Shown here piece by piece: positions 52,307-62,249 of a stretch of DNA of 64,000 bases. How positions within the stretch are numbered: the stretch's first letter is position 1; every line of letters begins with the position of its first letter. A program made the translations under genes and the position numbers. The notes beneath the pieces are model-generated. The model was not told the origin of the DNA. It ran no database searches and saw only the letters and a list, made by a program, of their open reading frames with translations. The DNA is from Variovorax paradoxus (GTDB lineage Bacteria > Pseudomonadota > Gammaproteobacteria > Burkholderiales > Burkholderiaceae_C), in the NCBI RefSeq assembly GCF_030811855.1, contig NZ_JAUSRN010000020.1, positions 1 to 64,000 of the forward strand, given 5' to 3'.

Positions 52307-55300
52307 ATGAACAAACACAAAAAATCCCTTCGCGCCTTTGCTTCACAGATCGCGCGCACTTGGGAGCTCGCAACGCATCCGCGGTTGTGGTCGCCCCGCC
52401 AGCGCGCGCTCGCGTGGTTTGGCCTGCCCCTTGCAGCACTCACGATTTCTTTCGTGGTCAACAGCCAGACCTCTGCGCCGGCGTTCAAGGCCATCAGCCT
52501 TTCGAGCGACCCTCTCTACGCCACCACTTCCGGCGACAAGCCCACGCTTGCGCTCGCACTGTCCGTCGAGTACCCGACGGTCGGGGCGCAATACACCCCG
52601 GGCGGCGCCGACGACAACACCTACAGCAATACGACCGAGTACCTTGGCTATTACGACGCAGAGGCTTGCTACTCGTACAACAACGCCCCCACCGAGACGC
52701 CCGCAACCGGCTTCACGGCTGCCGACTACAAGCGCTTCGATCGCGTGGGCCCGGCCACCAGCCGCACCTGCGCAGACGCATTTCCCAATGCATTCAGTGG
52801 AAACTTCCTGAACTGGGCCGGCAACTCCGCCATCGACATGCTTCGACTTGCCCTGTCGGGTGGCGACCGCTACATCGACACAACCGACCTGACCATTCTC
52901 CAGCGCGCGGTCATCCCCAACGGCGACCCGGTGTGCATGTGGAACAGCACCAACTTTCCGGCGAAGCGGCTTTTGCGCGGCGGCGGTACGAGCGGAAAGA
53001 CATTCTGGGGTGCTGTTCCGGCCGCAATGATCACGGCCGCAGGCGCCAACGATATCTATGTAGGCAACACGCTCAACCGCATGTACTTCGGAACGGCAAG
53101 AGGCGGCTCGTGCACGGACACCGGGAGCTACTCGCTGGCCGGGGCGTCATCCGCAACAGCTGCCATCGGCACGATAAGAAGCGAAACAACAAAACTGCCC
53201 AGGGACGCCAGTTCGTGCGCCAACGAAGGCGGCACCTGCGCCTTCACCGGCATTCAAGAAGTCTGGTACGGCGCAGAAAAAAGCTGGAAGGTAGCCCCCG
53301 TGAGCATCAGCACGGCATGCTCCAACGGTGTCTTTGGCGACCCGATCAGCGGCACAGTGAAGAAGTGCTACACGGTGCCCTATACCGGTTCGTGGACTCC
53401 TCCGTCCAGCGGCTCCGGCCTTTCGACCGACGGATTCTTCTACGCCCGCGTGCAGGTTTGCCAGAAGGACAGTGCCGGCAATCTGCTCGACAACCGCGAC
53501 TACCCCTTCTGCACCAAATACCCGAGCGGCAACTTCAAGCCGGGCGGCGTGGTGCAGAAATACAGCGACCAGCTGCGGCTTGCCGCGTTCGGGTATCTGC
53601 TCGAGCAAACGGCCAGCTACAACAACGGCCGCTATGGCGGCGTGCTGCGCGCACCCATGAAATACGTGGGTGCGAAGACCTTCGACATCAACGGCCAGGA
53701 CAGCACGCCATCTGGCGGCAATGCCAATGCCGAGTGGGACCCTACCACCGGCGTGTTCAAGGCCAACCCCGACTCCAATGCCATGGGCATCAGCGGCGTT
53801 GTGAACTACCTCAACAAATTTGGCCGCACCGGCACACCCGGCAAGTACAAGAAGTACGACCCAGTGAGCGAGCTCTACTACGAGTCCCTACGATACATGC
53901 AGGGCCTCTCGCCGAGCCCGGACGCCATCAGCGGCATCACCGACGCATTGAAAGACGGCTTTCCCGTCTACACCGACTGGAGCAACCTCGACCCCTTCGG
54001 CGGTGGACGCACCAACACCGGTAACTACTCCTGCCTCAAGAACAACATCGTGGTTATCGGCGACATCAATACGCATGATGGAAGCCGCTTTCCCGCAGTC
54101 GACACCGCCAACAACATTCCCAACCTCGGCACGTGGACAGGGGTTGCTCAGGACTTCGAGAAGGGCGTGGTTCGAAACTACACGGATGGCGCGGGCGCCG
54201 CACGTCAAACGAGTAATCCCAACGCGGTCAACGCCAACCCAAAGGGAGACGCCATCATCGGCTACTCGTATTGGGCTCACACGCACGACATTCGGGGCAC
54301 CGGCTGGACCAACGAACCCGCCAAACAGCGCCCGGGCCTGCGCGTAAAGACGTTCATCTTCGACGTCAACGAGTATGGCGACCAGAACAACGTCGCCACC
54401 CGGCGCACCCGAAACCAGTTCTTCACGGCCGCCAAGTACGGCGGCTTCGAATCCGACAGCGGCAACCTCGGAAGCAAGCCTTTCAACACCTACGGCAATC
54501 CGTTCCGGAAGGAAGACGGCACTGTCGACAACGACGTATGGCAGGACTCGGAGAACCCCGGCGAAGCCGGAACGTACTACCTGCAAAGCAGTGCGCGCGG
54601 CGTGCTGAGCGCTTTCGACAGCATCTTCAGCCGGGCGTCGACCACCGCGCGAAGCATCGCCGGCAGCGCCGTGGCGTCGCAAAAGCTCACCGCGGGCAAC
54701 CAGATCTACCAGGGTTCTTTCGATACTTCCAACTGGTCCGGGGACCTGCAGGCGTTCAACCTCAGCGTGGACGCGAACAACAACGTCTCGATCAGTTCGA
54801 CAGCCGCCTGGAGCGCGAGCGACCGCCTTGCGGCGCTCACCGCGCCGGCAACCTCGCGAAACATCGTGGTGGGCAACGCCGGTGCAACGTCGTCCCCTAC
54901 GGCGACGGCATTCACCTGGGCGGCGATATCGGATGTCCTGAAAGCGCATCTCAACAAGCCTTCGCCTGCCGCCGCGGCCGACGCACAAGGCGAAAACCGC
55001 TTGAACTATCTGCGCGGCAGTTCCGCCAACGACGGCACCACCTTCCGTCGCCGCAACAACAAGCTTCTTGGCGACATCATCAACTCCGGCGTTGCATATT
55101 CCGGCGCGCCACCCGCGACCATCAGTTCCGCAAGCTACGCAGGTTTTCGTACGGACAACCTGGCCCGCACGCCCGCCGTTTTCGTAGGCGCCAACGACGG
55201 CATGCTGCATGCCTTCAACGCCGGGACCGGGGACGAACTGTTTGGCTACATCCCAAGCTGGCTGGGGCCCAAGCTGTCGGCGCTCACCGCCACCACGTAT

Positions 55301-56716
55301 GTCTCGGACCACCAAAGCTACGTCGATGCCTCCCCGGCAGTGGCTGAAGCCGAAGTGGGTACGGCCGGCACCAAGGCAGACTGGAAGACGGTGCTCGTCT
55401 CGGGCACCGGCGCTGGCGGGCGCGGAGTGTTTGCGCTCGACGTGACCAATCCGGCGGCGTTCGATGCATCGAAAGTGATGTGGGAGTTCACCAATGCAGA
55501 CGATGCCGACCTTGGCTTCGTGGTGGGCAAACCCCAGATCCTGAAAATGCGCACCAGCGCAGCCAGCGCAACAGCCACCTACAAGTGGTTTGCCCTGGTT
55601 GCCAGTGGCGTCAACAACTATGTGCGAGACAGCGCCGGCTTGTTCAGCTCCACCGGACGCCCTGCCCTGTTCCTGCTCGACCTGGCCAAGCCCGCAGGCA
55701 CCGCCTGGACGCTCGGGTCCAACTATTACAAGGTGTCGTTGCCCGTCGACGCGACGCTGGCGCAGACCGTGGCGCCCGGCCTGATCAATTTCTCTGCCGT
55801 TCCGGGAACGCAGCGCGAGGTGACCCAAGTGTTTGCAGGCGATCTGCACGGCAATGTGTGGAAGCTCGACTTCCGCGCCTACGGGACCGCCAACTGGAAC
55901 ATCGGCAAGCTTTCAGCCTTCAACAAGGGCACAGCCGATAGCCCCGTTCCCTATCCGCTCTTCATTGCCAAGACCAGCGCCGACAGGGTTCAGCCCATCT
56001 CCATGGCACCGGCGCTGATTGCCGGCCAACGCGGCAACAGCACCTATGTGGCCTTCGGAACAGGCAAGTACCTGGAAGCCGACGATCGCTCTTCGACTCT
56101 CCAGAACTCCTTCTACGCAGTGCACGACAACGGCTCGACCACGCCGGACGCCAGCCCTGCTGGCGCGAGCGTGATCAGCGGGCGCGGCCGGCTGCAGGCA
56201 GGCACCGTCGATGCAACGGCGCGGACGGTGGCGATTGCACCTTTTGTGTGGGGCCGTGCGACGTCCGATGTGGACGCAACCCAGCGCTCCGGCTGGTACT
56301 TCGACTATTCGACCAGCGGCGAGAAGCAGATCAGCAATGCCCTGCTGAATGGTGAAACCCTGATCTTTGGCAGCCTAATACCCGGATCGACCAGCGGCGC
56401 CAACACCTGCGGCGTGAGCGGTGGCAGCGGCAACGAGTATCGATTGGACGTGGACACAGGCGACGGGGACTTCCGGGTGTCGACCGTGGGCATCCTGGGC
56501 CAGCCGCTGGTGATCGAGCTCGCGAATTCATCCGAAACCGTCAGCAACAGCACTGGCCGCCGCACCCGGACCATTACGAGCCAAGTGGTGAAGCAAGGCT
56601 CCGGTGGCATCGACACCGCATCGGGTTCTGGCGACAAAACAACCAAGACCATCGTCGCTGGCCGCCTGAGCTGGCGGCAGATCAATAACTACCAAGACTT
56701 GAAGAACGCACCATGA
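52307..56716 (+). CDS. pilY1: PilY1 type IV pilus tip adhesin/assembly protein
   Basis: A 1469-residue PilY1. A hydrophobic segment near residues 40-58 ('RALAWFGLPLAALTISFVVN') probably serves as a late signal anchor; an earlier short n-region precedes it. The middle has the family's 'QGSFDTSNWSGDLQAFNLSV' stretch. The C-terminal 500 residues form the beta-propeller with 'VFVGANDGMLHAFNAGTGDE', 'VLVSGTGAGGRGVFALDVTN' and 'VFAGDLHGNVWKLDFR'. PilY1 sits at the pilus tip and promotes extension, adhesion and surface sensing. The stop overlaps the pilE start (ATGA). The Ca-binding loop of the Pseudomonas protein was not clearly seen. Confidence 0.92.
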   Translation: MNKHKKSLRAFASQIARTWELATHPRLWSPRQRALAWFGLPLAALTISFVVNSQTSAPAFKAISLSSDPLYATTSGDKPTLALALSVEYPTVGAQYTPGGADDNTYSNTTEYLGYYDAEACYSYNNAPTETPATGFTAADYKRFDRVGPATSRTCADAFPNAFSGNFLNWAGNSAIDMLRLALSGGDRYIDTTDLTILQRAVIPNGDPVCMWNSTNFPAKRLLRGGGTSGKTFWGAVPAAMITAAGANDIYVGNTLNRMYFGTARGGSCTDTGSYSLAGASSATAAIGTIRSETTKLPRDASSCANEGGTCAFTGIQEVWYGAEKSWKVAPVSISTACSNGVFGDPISGTVKKCYTVPYTGSWTPPSSGSGLSTDGFFYARVQVCQKDSAGNLLDNRDYPFCTKYPSGNFKPGGVVQKYSDQLRLAAFGYLLEQTASYNNGRYGGVLRAPMKYVGAKTFDINGQDSTPSGGNANAEWDPTTGVFKANPDSNAMGISGVVNYLNKFGRTGTPGKYKKYDPVSELYYESLRYMQGLSPSPDAISGITDALKDGFPVYTDWSNLDPFGGGRTNTGNYSCLKNNIVVIGDINTHDGSRFPAVDTANNIPNLGTWTGVAQDFEKGVVRNYTDGAGAARQTSNPNAVNANPKGDAIIGYSYWAHTHDIRGTGWTNEPAKQRPGLRVKTFIFDVNEYGDQNNVATRRTRNQFFTAAKYGGFESDSGNLGSKPFNTYGNPFRKEDGTVDNDVWQDSENPGEAGTYYLQSSARGVLSAFDSIFSRASTTARSIAGSAVASQKLTAGNQIYQGSFDTSNWSGDLQAFNLSVDANNNVSISSTAAWSASDRLAALTAPATSRNIVVGNAGATSSPTATAFTWAAISDVLKAHLNKPSPAAAADAQGENRLNYLRGSSANDGTTFRRRNNKLLGDIINSGVAYSGAPPATISSASYAGFRTDNLARTPAVFVGANDGMLHAFNAGTGDELFGYIPSWLGPKLSALTATTYVSDHQSYVDASPAVAEAEVGTAGTKADWKTVLVSGTGAGGRGVFALDVTNPAAFDASKVMWEFTNADDADLGFVVGKPQILKMRTSAASATATYKWFALVASGVNNYVRDSAGLFSSTGRPALFLLDLAKPAGTAWTLGSNYYKVSLPVDATLAQTVAPGLINFSAVPGTQREVTQVFAGDLHGNVWKLDFRAYGTANWNIGKLSAFNKGTADSPVPYPLFIAKTSADRVQPISMAPALIAGQRGNSTYVAFGTGKYLEADDRSSTLQNSFYAVHDNGSTTPDASPAGASVISGRGRLQAGTVDATARTVAIAPFVWGRATSDVDATQRSGWYFDYSTSGEKQISNALLNGETLIFGSLIPGSTSGANTCGVSGGSGNEYRLDVDTGDGDFRVSTVGILGQPLVIELANSSETVSNSTGRRTRTITSQVVKQGSGGIDTASGSGDKTTKTIVAGRLSWRQINNYQDLKNAP

Positions 56717-57183
56717 AGAACAAGCCGCTTATCCAAAGAGGCTTCACCCTCCTCGAACTGATGATCGTGGTCGCGATCGTGGGCATCCTCGCGTCAATCG
56801 CTTATCCGGCCTACCAAGACTCAGTTTTGAAAGGGCGACGCGCAGAAGCCAGGACCGCACTGCTGGAGTTGATGCAACAGCAGGAACGCTACATGACGCA
56901 GCGAGGCACGTATCTGGTGTTCAGCAACACGAGTGGCGTGACTGTGCCGGCTGATGCTGCGACGACGTTCAAGACTTTCAGTGGAGACAATTCGGCCGCG
57001 CCTTCATACCGCCTTTGGGCGGAAAGATGTCCAACTCCCGTTGGCATCACGGAGCGCGATTGCATCCGAGTGAACGCAACACCCGTTCGGGCCGATGCCG
57101 CGGTGAATGCGCTGAGCATTACCAGTACAGGCGTCAAAAGCTGCACTGGCAACACAACCAACACAAAGCTGTGCTGGCCATGA
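56713..57183 (+). CDS. pilE: Type IV pilin PilE-like minor pilin
   Basis: A 156-residue prepilin with leader 'MKNKPLIQRG' and mature start 'FTLLELMIVVAIVGILASIA', Glu5 present. 'YPAYQDSVLKGRRAEARTAL' is typical of PilE/PilA-like minor pilins. A C-terminal Cys pair ('RCPTPVGITERDC') may close the D-region loop. It overlaps pilY1 and fimT by 4 bp each. It is probably a minor pilin, because the major pilin is usually encoded elsewhere. Confidence 0.9.
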   Translation: MKNKPLIQRGFTLLELMIVVAIVGILASIAYPAYQDSVLKGRRAEARTALLELMQQQERYMTQRGTYLVFSNTSGVTVPADAATTFKTFSGDNSAAPSYRLWAERCPTPVGITERDCIRVNATPVRADAAVNALSITSTGVKSCTGNTTNTKLCWP

Positions 57184-57755
57184 ACACCTCCCCTTCGAGC
57201 CGCATTGCCGGCTTTACTTTGATCGAGCTGATGGTCACTGTCGCCGTTGCGGCAGTACTGCTCGTCGTGGCGGTGCCGAGCTTCGTGAGCTTCCAGAGAA
57301 ACTCCGAGCTGACTTCGGCAACCAATTCATTTGTTGCAGCCGTGAATGCAGCGCGCGGCGAGGCAATGAAACGCGGCATGAACGCGATGGTGGTGCCAAC
57401 AACTGGTACTGACTGGAGCACGGGGTGGACAGTATTCGTGGACCAAGACCGGAGCGGCGGACTCAATACGGGCGACACCACAGTGCTCCAGCAACCCGCA
57501 TTCCCGAGCTATTTGAGCGCTACCGGGCAAGGCACCGCGAGCGAAACCCCGGCCTACATCATGTTCGACGCCTCTGGGTACGCGAAAACCAAGACTGCCG
57601 GCTTCGGCGCCCTCACGATGACCATCGCGCGCAGCGACGTGAGCGATACGGCGCAGACGGCCCAAACGCGCCGCATCGTTATCGCAAAGTCGGGGCGCGC
57701 ACGATCTTGCAGGCCTTCAACGGACACCACTTGCACGGTGAGTGCCGAGGAGTAG
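57180..57755 (+). CDS. fimT: GspH/FimT family pseudopilin
   Basis: A 191-residue prepilin with leader 'MNTSPSSRIAG' and mature start 'FTLIELMVTVAVAAVLLVVA', Glu5 present. 'TNSFVAAVNAARGEAMKRGM' is the GspH/FimT motif. The C-terminal region has two Cys ('RSCRPSTDTTCTV'). FimT-type minor pilins can bind DNA in naturally competent species. It is the last gene of the minor-pilin operon; the 261-bp gap after it holds nothing recognisable and marks the drop in GC towards the glycan cluster. Confidence 0.87.
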   Translation: MNTSPSSRIAGFTLIELMVTVAVAAVLLVVAVPSFVSFQRNSELTSATNSFVAAVNAARGEAMKRGMNAMVVPTTGTDWSTGWTVFVDQDRSGGLNTGDTTVLQQPAFPSYLSATGQGTASETPAYIMFDASGYAKTKTAGFGALTMTIARSDVSDTAQTAQTRRIVIAKSGRARSCRPSTDTTCTVSAEE

Positions 57756-58016
57756 TTCAGCCCCCGCACCATGCTTAAGTGATCGTATTGCTCCCAGCTC
57801 TCCGCACATGAATGCTCAACATCTCTCGGCAAAGGCACATTGGGCAGTCGAACACATGCAGCATCGGCGGATTGCGCGGATACAGCTGGCTCCGAAGCGA
57901 CGCTAAGGATGGCCTAGCTGCGATTTGCCAGAAACAAACTCCCTCGAGCCTAAGTTCAGCCTTTTGCTGGGGTATCGTTGCGTTGGGCGAACTATCTTCA
58001 TCAGACTGGAGTAAAC

Positions 58017-58943
58017 GTGACAGTAGCCGTTCTAATGTCCACCTACAACGGCGAGCAGTTTGTGGAAGAGCAAGTCATCTCCATTCTTGAGCAGCTTCCC
58101 TCGGACGGGGAATTGGTCATCAGGGATGACGGGTCCACGGATCAAACCGTTGCTAGAGTGGCCGCAATAAGAGATCACAGGATCAGGCTGCTGCAAGGCA
58201 AGAACATCGGGTTTGCATCAAGCTTCTTATGTCTTTTGACGACGATCCGGGAGTCATCGACTTTCGTATTTTTTTCCGATCAGGATGACGTTTGGGAACC
58301 AAGAAAGATCGCCACCGCGTGCGCTCGCCTTTCCGGCAAGGAGGACATCCCTAGACTCTACTGTTCAGGCCTGCTCCTCGTTTCAGAGCATCTTGAGCCC
58401 TTGGGCCGCTCGCCTCTTTTCCTGTGTCAGCCGAGTTTTGACAACGCGTTGGTCGAAAACATTGCGACAGGGTGCACCGTCGCACTCAATCGGGCTGCTG
58501 TTTCGCTGATTCTGCGGACCAGTCGCCCAGAGCAAATTCGGTATCACGACTGGTGGTGCTATCTCGTCGTGGCGGCCTTTGGTGAAGTCTTATACGACCC
58601 GACTCCGCAGATTCGATATCGTCAGCATACGCAAAATGCGTTGGGTATGTCGTCAGGAGGAGGCAGGTACCTGAGAATCATGCAGGCTATCAGGCGCCAG
58701 AGTTGGCTGAGCATCATGCAGATCCATCTTCGTGAGTTTGCTTTGAGCTTTGGAAACGAAATCTCGGCCTCTCAGAGGCGATCTCTTGATCGCATGACAA
58801 TTCGCGGAGTGCGTGATGCGATTCGCGTGATTTTCTCGTCCGAGCGCAGACGACAGTTCCTCAGAGACGAACTACTGTTCAGATTGTTGGTGGCCTTCGA
58901 GTTGGTCGTCCGGCGCGATTTGCCGTTCGCTTCGCGCCGCTAG
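58017..58943 (+). CDS. Family 2 glycosyltransferase (rhamnosyltransferase-like)
   Basis: A 308-residue GT-A enzyme. 'AVLMSTYNGEQFVEEQVISI' begins the nucleotide-sugar domain, 'LVIRDDGSTDQTVARVAAI' and 'FFSDQDDVWEPRKIATACAR' hold the acidic motifs, and 'HDWWCYLVVAAFGEVLYDP' is typical of rhamnosyltransferase-like family-2 members. The GTG at 58017 is preceded by GGAG at a good distance. It converges with the next cluster and has lower GC than the pilus operon. Sugar donor unknown. Confidence 0.85.
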   Translation: MTVAVLMSTYNGEQFVEEQVISILEQLPSDGELVIRDDGSTDQTVARVAAIRDHRIRLLQGKNIGFASSFLCLLTTIRESSTFVFFSDQDDVWEPRKIATACARLSGKEDIPRLYCSGLLLVSEHLEPLGRSPLFLCQPSFDNALVENIATGCTVALNRAAVSLILRTSRPEQIRYHDWWCYLVVAAFGEVLYDPTPQIRYRQHTQNALGMSSGGGRYLRIMQAIRRQSWLSIMQIHLREFALSFGNEISASQRRSLDRMTIRGVRDAIRVIFSSERRRQFLRDELLFRLLVAFELVVRRDLPFASRR

Positions 58944-58952
58944 ATTCGCGGA

Positions 58953-59930
58953 TCAATACCTGGGGTGGTGCACAAACGGTGCGCCGCGTAATCTTCTCAA
59001 TACCCAAGCATGACCAGCCTTCGCAACGAGCACACAGGCCCTCGCCGCTGCGAGTGCGGCAAGGAACGGACGAGAAGTATGTGCGATTGCAGCCAATTGC
59101 GTAAGGGTGACCAAATCCAACGGCACCACCTTACTGCGTAACGCAAAAAAAATCCTGTATGCCACATAGTTTGCCGCACCTCTTCGTGCCGCATTTCTTC
59201 GGATGAGTGGCAACGCGGCAAACAATGCATCGCGATAAAGGTCCTGCACTTGTCCACCGTGAAGCCGCTGTATGGAACCAGGCAGCCCCGCCCGATAACA
59301 CACTAGCGGCTGCTCGATGAACCCGATCGGCGCTTTGTGAGCAAGTGCGAGCAAAATGGCATAGTCGATAAAAGGTGGAACGAGGCCGCAAACTGTGGAA
59401 AGCGCTGCACGTCGATAGAGCAGGGAGCTGTGGTTAAGAAAGTTTCCTGACGCGGTTAGATATTCCAGGTCGATTACGCGAGTCTTAACGTTGGTGAATA
59501 TTCCACATTCACCCTCGTTCTGGTTCACTACACGAGCATTGGTACAAACTGCTTGAATATCTGGATGCTGACCGAGGAATCCGATCTGAGCACCTAGCTT
59601 TCCGGGGTCCCAGTAGTCATCGCCATCGAGATGCGCAATATAGTCGCCAGAAGCCTTGGAGAGGATCGAAAGGTAGTTGAACGCGGGGCCGATGTTCAAT
59701 CCGTGGCGAACAACAATCAGTGACGTACCATGGATGCGCCGCAGCTTACCCAGCACAGCGTCTGTCGCATCAGTCGAACAATCGTCTCCTACGATTACTT
59801 CAATGTTCAGCAAGCCGGCGGTCACGGCATCTTGAGCGAATATGCTGTTGATGCAGCGCTCAAGATATTGAGCCTGATTGAACGTGGCAACGCACACCGT
59901 GACCGTTGGGGGCCGCTCAACTTGGCTCAT
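58953..59930 (-). CDS. Family 2 glycosyltransferase
   Basis: A 325-residue GT-A enzyme. 'TVCVATFNQAQYLERCINSI' is the first strand, 'EVIVGDDCSTDATDAVLGKL' the donor-binding region, and 'GDYIAHLDGDDYWDPGKLGA' contains the metal-binding DxD-type motif. The start at 59930 overlaps the methyltransferase gene by 14 nt on the same strand. It is the last gene of the leftward glycan operon. Donor and acceptor are unknown. Confidence 0.85.
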   Translation of the reverse strand: MSQVERPPTVTVCVATFNQAQYLERCINSIFAQDAVTAGLLNIEVIVGDDCSTDATDAVLGKLRRIHGTSLIVVRHGLNIGPAFNYLSILSKASGDYIAHLDGDDYWDPGKLGAQIGFLGQHPDIQAVCTNARVVNQNEGECGIFTNVKTRVIDLEYLTASGNFLNHSSLLYRRAALSTVCGLVPPFIDYAILLALAHKAPIGFIEQPLVCYRAGLPGSIQRLHGGQVQDLYRDALFAALPLIRRNAARRGAANYVAYRIFFALRSKVVPLDLVTLTQLAAIAHTSRPFLAALAAARACVLVAKAGHAWVLRRLRGAPFVHHPRY

Positions 59931-60717
59931 GGCTTTGGCTCTCGATTGGTTTCTGGAACAGCAAGAACGGCTCTGATGAGTTGACGCCGTGCCGCCCGGC
60001 ATCTATTTCCGGAAGAAGCTCTTGGTGCGTTTTCACCCGACTGACCAGACCTTGAGAAGCTAATACAGCAGCAATGTCACGGCCGTACATACGTACGTGA
60101 TCTTCCTGTCCGTAGGCATGTAGCCGCGCAGATCTGTCCTGAATACCAGGGTCCTCGAAAGTTCGAGTGAGTGTTGGGGCAAAGGGTGTTTGAAGAATGG
60201 CAAATCCACCTCTGGCGAGCACTCGATATATCTCAGCCAAGGATTGCTTAGCATCATCCACATGCTCCATGACGTGGTTGGCGATCACCAAGTCAAAGCT
60301 TTGATCGTCTGCGGCAATTCGGGTAAGGTCCAGTTCTACGATGCCTGCTCGGGTCGGAAACTTGTCAGCTTGGATATACAACGACGGCCCGTGCACCGAG
60401 ATCAACTCCGCGATATGTTTCTCCGGTGCAAAGTGCAAAATTCTCGCGCCCGGAATGCGTGCAATCAGCCCAGCAGCACGAAGATAAAGCACCAAGTGCC
60501 GATCTCGATCGCTCGCGCCGCAATGCGGACACTCGAAGTGATCCACGTCGCTACCAACCGCTTTGAGAGCGCGCGCCAGAGGTGGCATGAACATGCTTCC
60601 TCCCCGATAGGGAACAAAGCGCAACACATCGCGCTTGCAAATGCAGCAGTAGCGGGACCTAGGAAAAGGCAGGACGTTTAGTCCCAAAAAGAACGCCCGC
60701 CAGAATCTGAGCAACAT
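59917..60717 (-). CDS. Class I SAM-dependent methyltransferase with zinc-ribbon motif
   Basis: A 266-residue protein. The N-terminal part has two Cys pairs, 'YCCICKRDV' and 'ECPHCGASDRDRHLVLYLR', a pattern common in methyltransferases of polysaccharide clusters. The Rossmann part includes 'ILHFAPEKHIAELISVHG' and 'FDLVIANHVMEHVDDAKQSL' and resembles the Methyltransf_11 group. It probably O- or N-methylates a sugar of the glycan. I chose ATG 60717 because longer versions would overlap the flippase gene. Confidence 0.75.
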   Translation of the reverse strand: MLLRFWRAFFLGLNVLPFPRSRYCCICKRDVLRFVPYRGGSMFMPPLARALKAVGSDVDHFECPHCGASDRDRHLVLYLRAAGLIARIPGARILHFAPEKHIAELISVHGPSLYIQADKFPTRAGIVELDLTRIAADDQSFDLVIANHVMEHVDDAKQSLAEIYRVLARGGFAILQTPFAPTLTRTFEDPGIQDRSARLHAYGQEDHVRMYGRDIAAVLASQGLVSRVKTHQELLPEIDAGRHGVNSSEPFLLFQKPIESQSHEPS

Positions 60718-60734
60718 TTTTGAAAAGAGCAGTG

Positions 60735-62249
60735 TTAGAGAGGGGAAGTGCCAAGCTTCCGCGCCGGCATTCGATACCGGCAAAAAATCCATAGCAAGCA
60801 AACAGCGATCCCCTGAAGAACGATCCAGACCATTGCCAGTCCACCGATGCGTAAAACCAGTGATAGGGGACTAGGTAAAAGATGCTTCAGCGCATATGCC
60901 GTGATACCGAGCGGCAGAGCAAACCAGATGATCGTCCGCACCCAAGGCCACCACCCTCCTTCGAGGTACCTGTGATGGACGATCTGCGGCCAGAGTAGAA
61001 AAAACAGACCAAGGCTGCCGCTCCATAGAGCTACAGCACCACTTGCACCAGAGTGCAACGAGCCGATGACAAGTACTACAGCTGTACAGGTTGCGAGGGC
61101 CAGTGACGCGGCGACGTGTCTTCGCAGTTCTCCCGCTGCATTGAGCAGACCATACGGCATCGATGAGAGCGCGAGAAACGAAGCTCCAGCTGCATATAGT
61201 GGGATTAGAGAGGATGCGTTGATTTCGGCAGCACCCAAGCGCCCGATGAACCATATCGTCAGCAGTTCCTCAGAGAAGGCGGCACAGACAAGCGCCGTAG
61301 GAAAAAGAAGACAGCACGTAGCCGCGGTCAACGATAGGTAGAGGTTTGTCTGCTCGAGGCGGGACTCGGGAGTATGTAGCCGAACCAAAGCAGGGTATGA
61401 GAGCTGCACAAGCGGAATTGCTAGTGTCAGCAAGCCAGTAGGAATTGCTGCCGCGATGCCAATCGCTCCGTACTCGCGGAGCGAAAGCGTCTGTGAAAGT
61501 ACTAGCTTGTCGAGTTGCGTGATCGAGATCCAGATGGCTGAGGCAGCAGCAATTTGTATTGCCATGGGCCATAAGGCACGTAGCGCGTTCGTCGATCCGC
61601 TATGGTCATCACTGAACCTCAGATGCAGCTTCCATCGGCATAGAAGTATCAGCATCAGCATCTCGACAGCCGATAGGACCGATTGGCAGATCAACCACAC
61701 GAAAAAGCCTCCCTCGGTGCATTTGAGGACGGCGAGTGCGCCAGCCAATCGCGCTGTCGCAGAAAAGGTATTCAACACAGCCAATCCTGCGAACTGTTCC
61801 GCGCCCGCCAGCGCGGCACGGTAGAGCTCACTGCCCCATCGCAAGGAGAGCGCCAGGGTAGAGGCCAATACCGCGAGACTCGCGACGCGAGCGTCGGCGA
61901 AAATTCCCTCGCTCCCGCGCCTTGCGATCCACTCGCCAAATCCCAGTATTGAAAAACCGACCAGCACCATACCCAGCAGCATCGGAAGTTGCAACGCCGC
62001 TAGCATTGGCCCGGCCTTGTCCGGTTGATGTTCTCTGCGCGTTGCAGCAACTTCGCGAGACAAGGCAAGTGGAAAGCCGAAATCCGCGATTTGAATCCAA
62101 CCTTGCGCAACGAAGAACATCATCATTAGCGCGAACTGCTCCGCCCCTAGCTGGGTCAAGTAGGCTGGCAGCAGCAGGATCAGCAGGCCGGAGCCATATA
62201 GCTGCGAGCCATAGGCGAAATACTTATCCCTTGGTCTGCTCATTCTCAT
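60735..62249 (-). CDS. Polysaccharide flippase, Wzx/MATE-like
   Basis: A 504-residue membrane protein with about 12-14 helices. 'YGSGLLILLLPAYLTQLGAE' and 'WIQIADFGFPLALSREVAAT' match the Polysacc_synt family, and 'DKLVLSQTLSLREYGAIGIA' is typical of Wzx proteins. It should flip a lipid-linked oligosaccharide across the inner membrane. The start could be ATG 62249 or 62243; either overlaps the acyltransferase stop by about 20-26 nt. Its presence means the cluster uses the Wzx route. Confidence 0.87.
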   Translation of the reverse strand: MRMSRPRDKYFAYGSQLYGSGLLILLLPAYLTQLGAEQFALMMMFFVAQGWIQIADFGFPLALSREVAATRREHQPDKAGPMLAALQLPMLLGMVLVGFSILGFGEWIARRGSEGIFADARVASLAVLASTLALSLRWGSELYRAALAGAEQFAGLAVLNTFSATARLAGALAVLKCTEGGFFVWLICQSVLSAVEMLMLILLCRWKLHLRFSDDHSGSTNALRALWPMAIQIAAASAIWISITQLDKLVLSQTLSLREYGAIGIAAAIPTGLLTLAIPLVQLSYPALVRLHTPESRLEQTNLYLSLTAATCCLLFPTALVCAAFSEELLTIWFIGRLGAAEINASSLIPLYAAGASFLALSSMPYGLLNAAGELRRHVAASLALATCTAVVLVIGSLHSGASGAVALWSGSLGLFFLLWPQIVHHRYLEGGWWPWVRTIIWFALPLGITAYALKHLLPSPLSLVLRIGGLAMVWIVLQGIAVCLLWIFCRYRMPARKLGTSPL

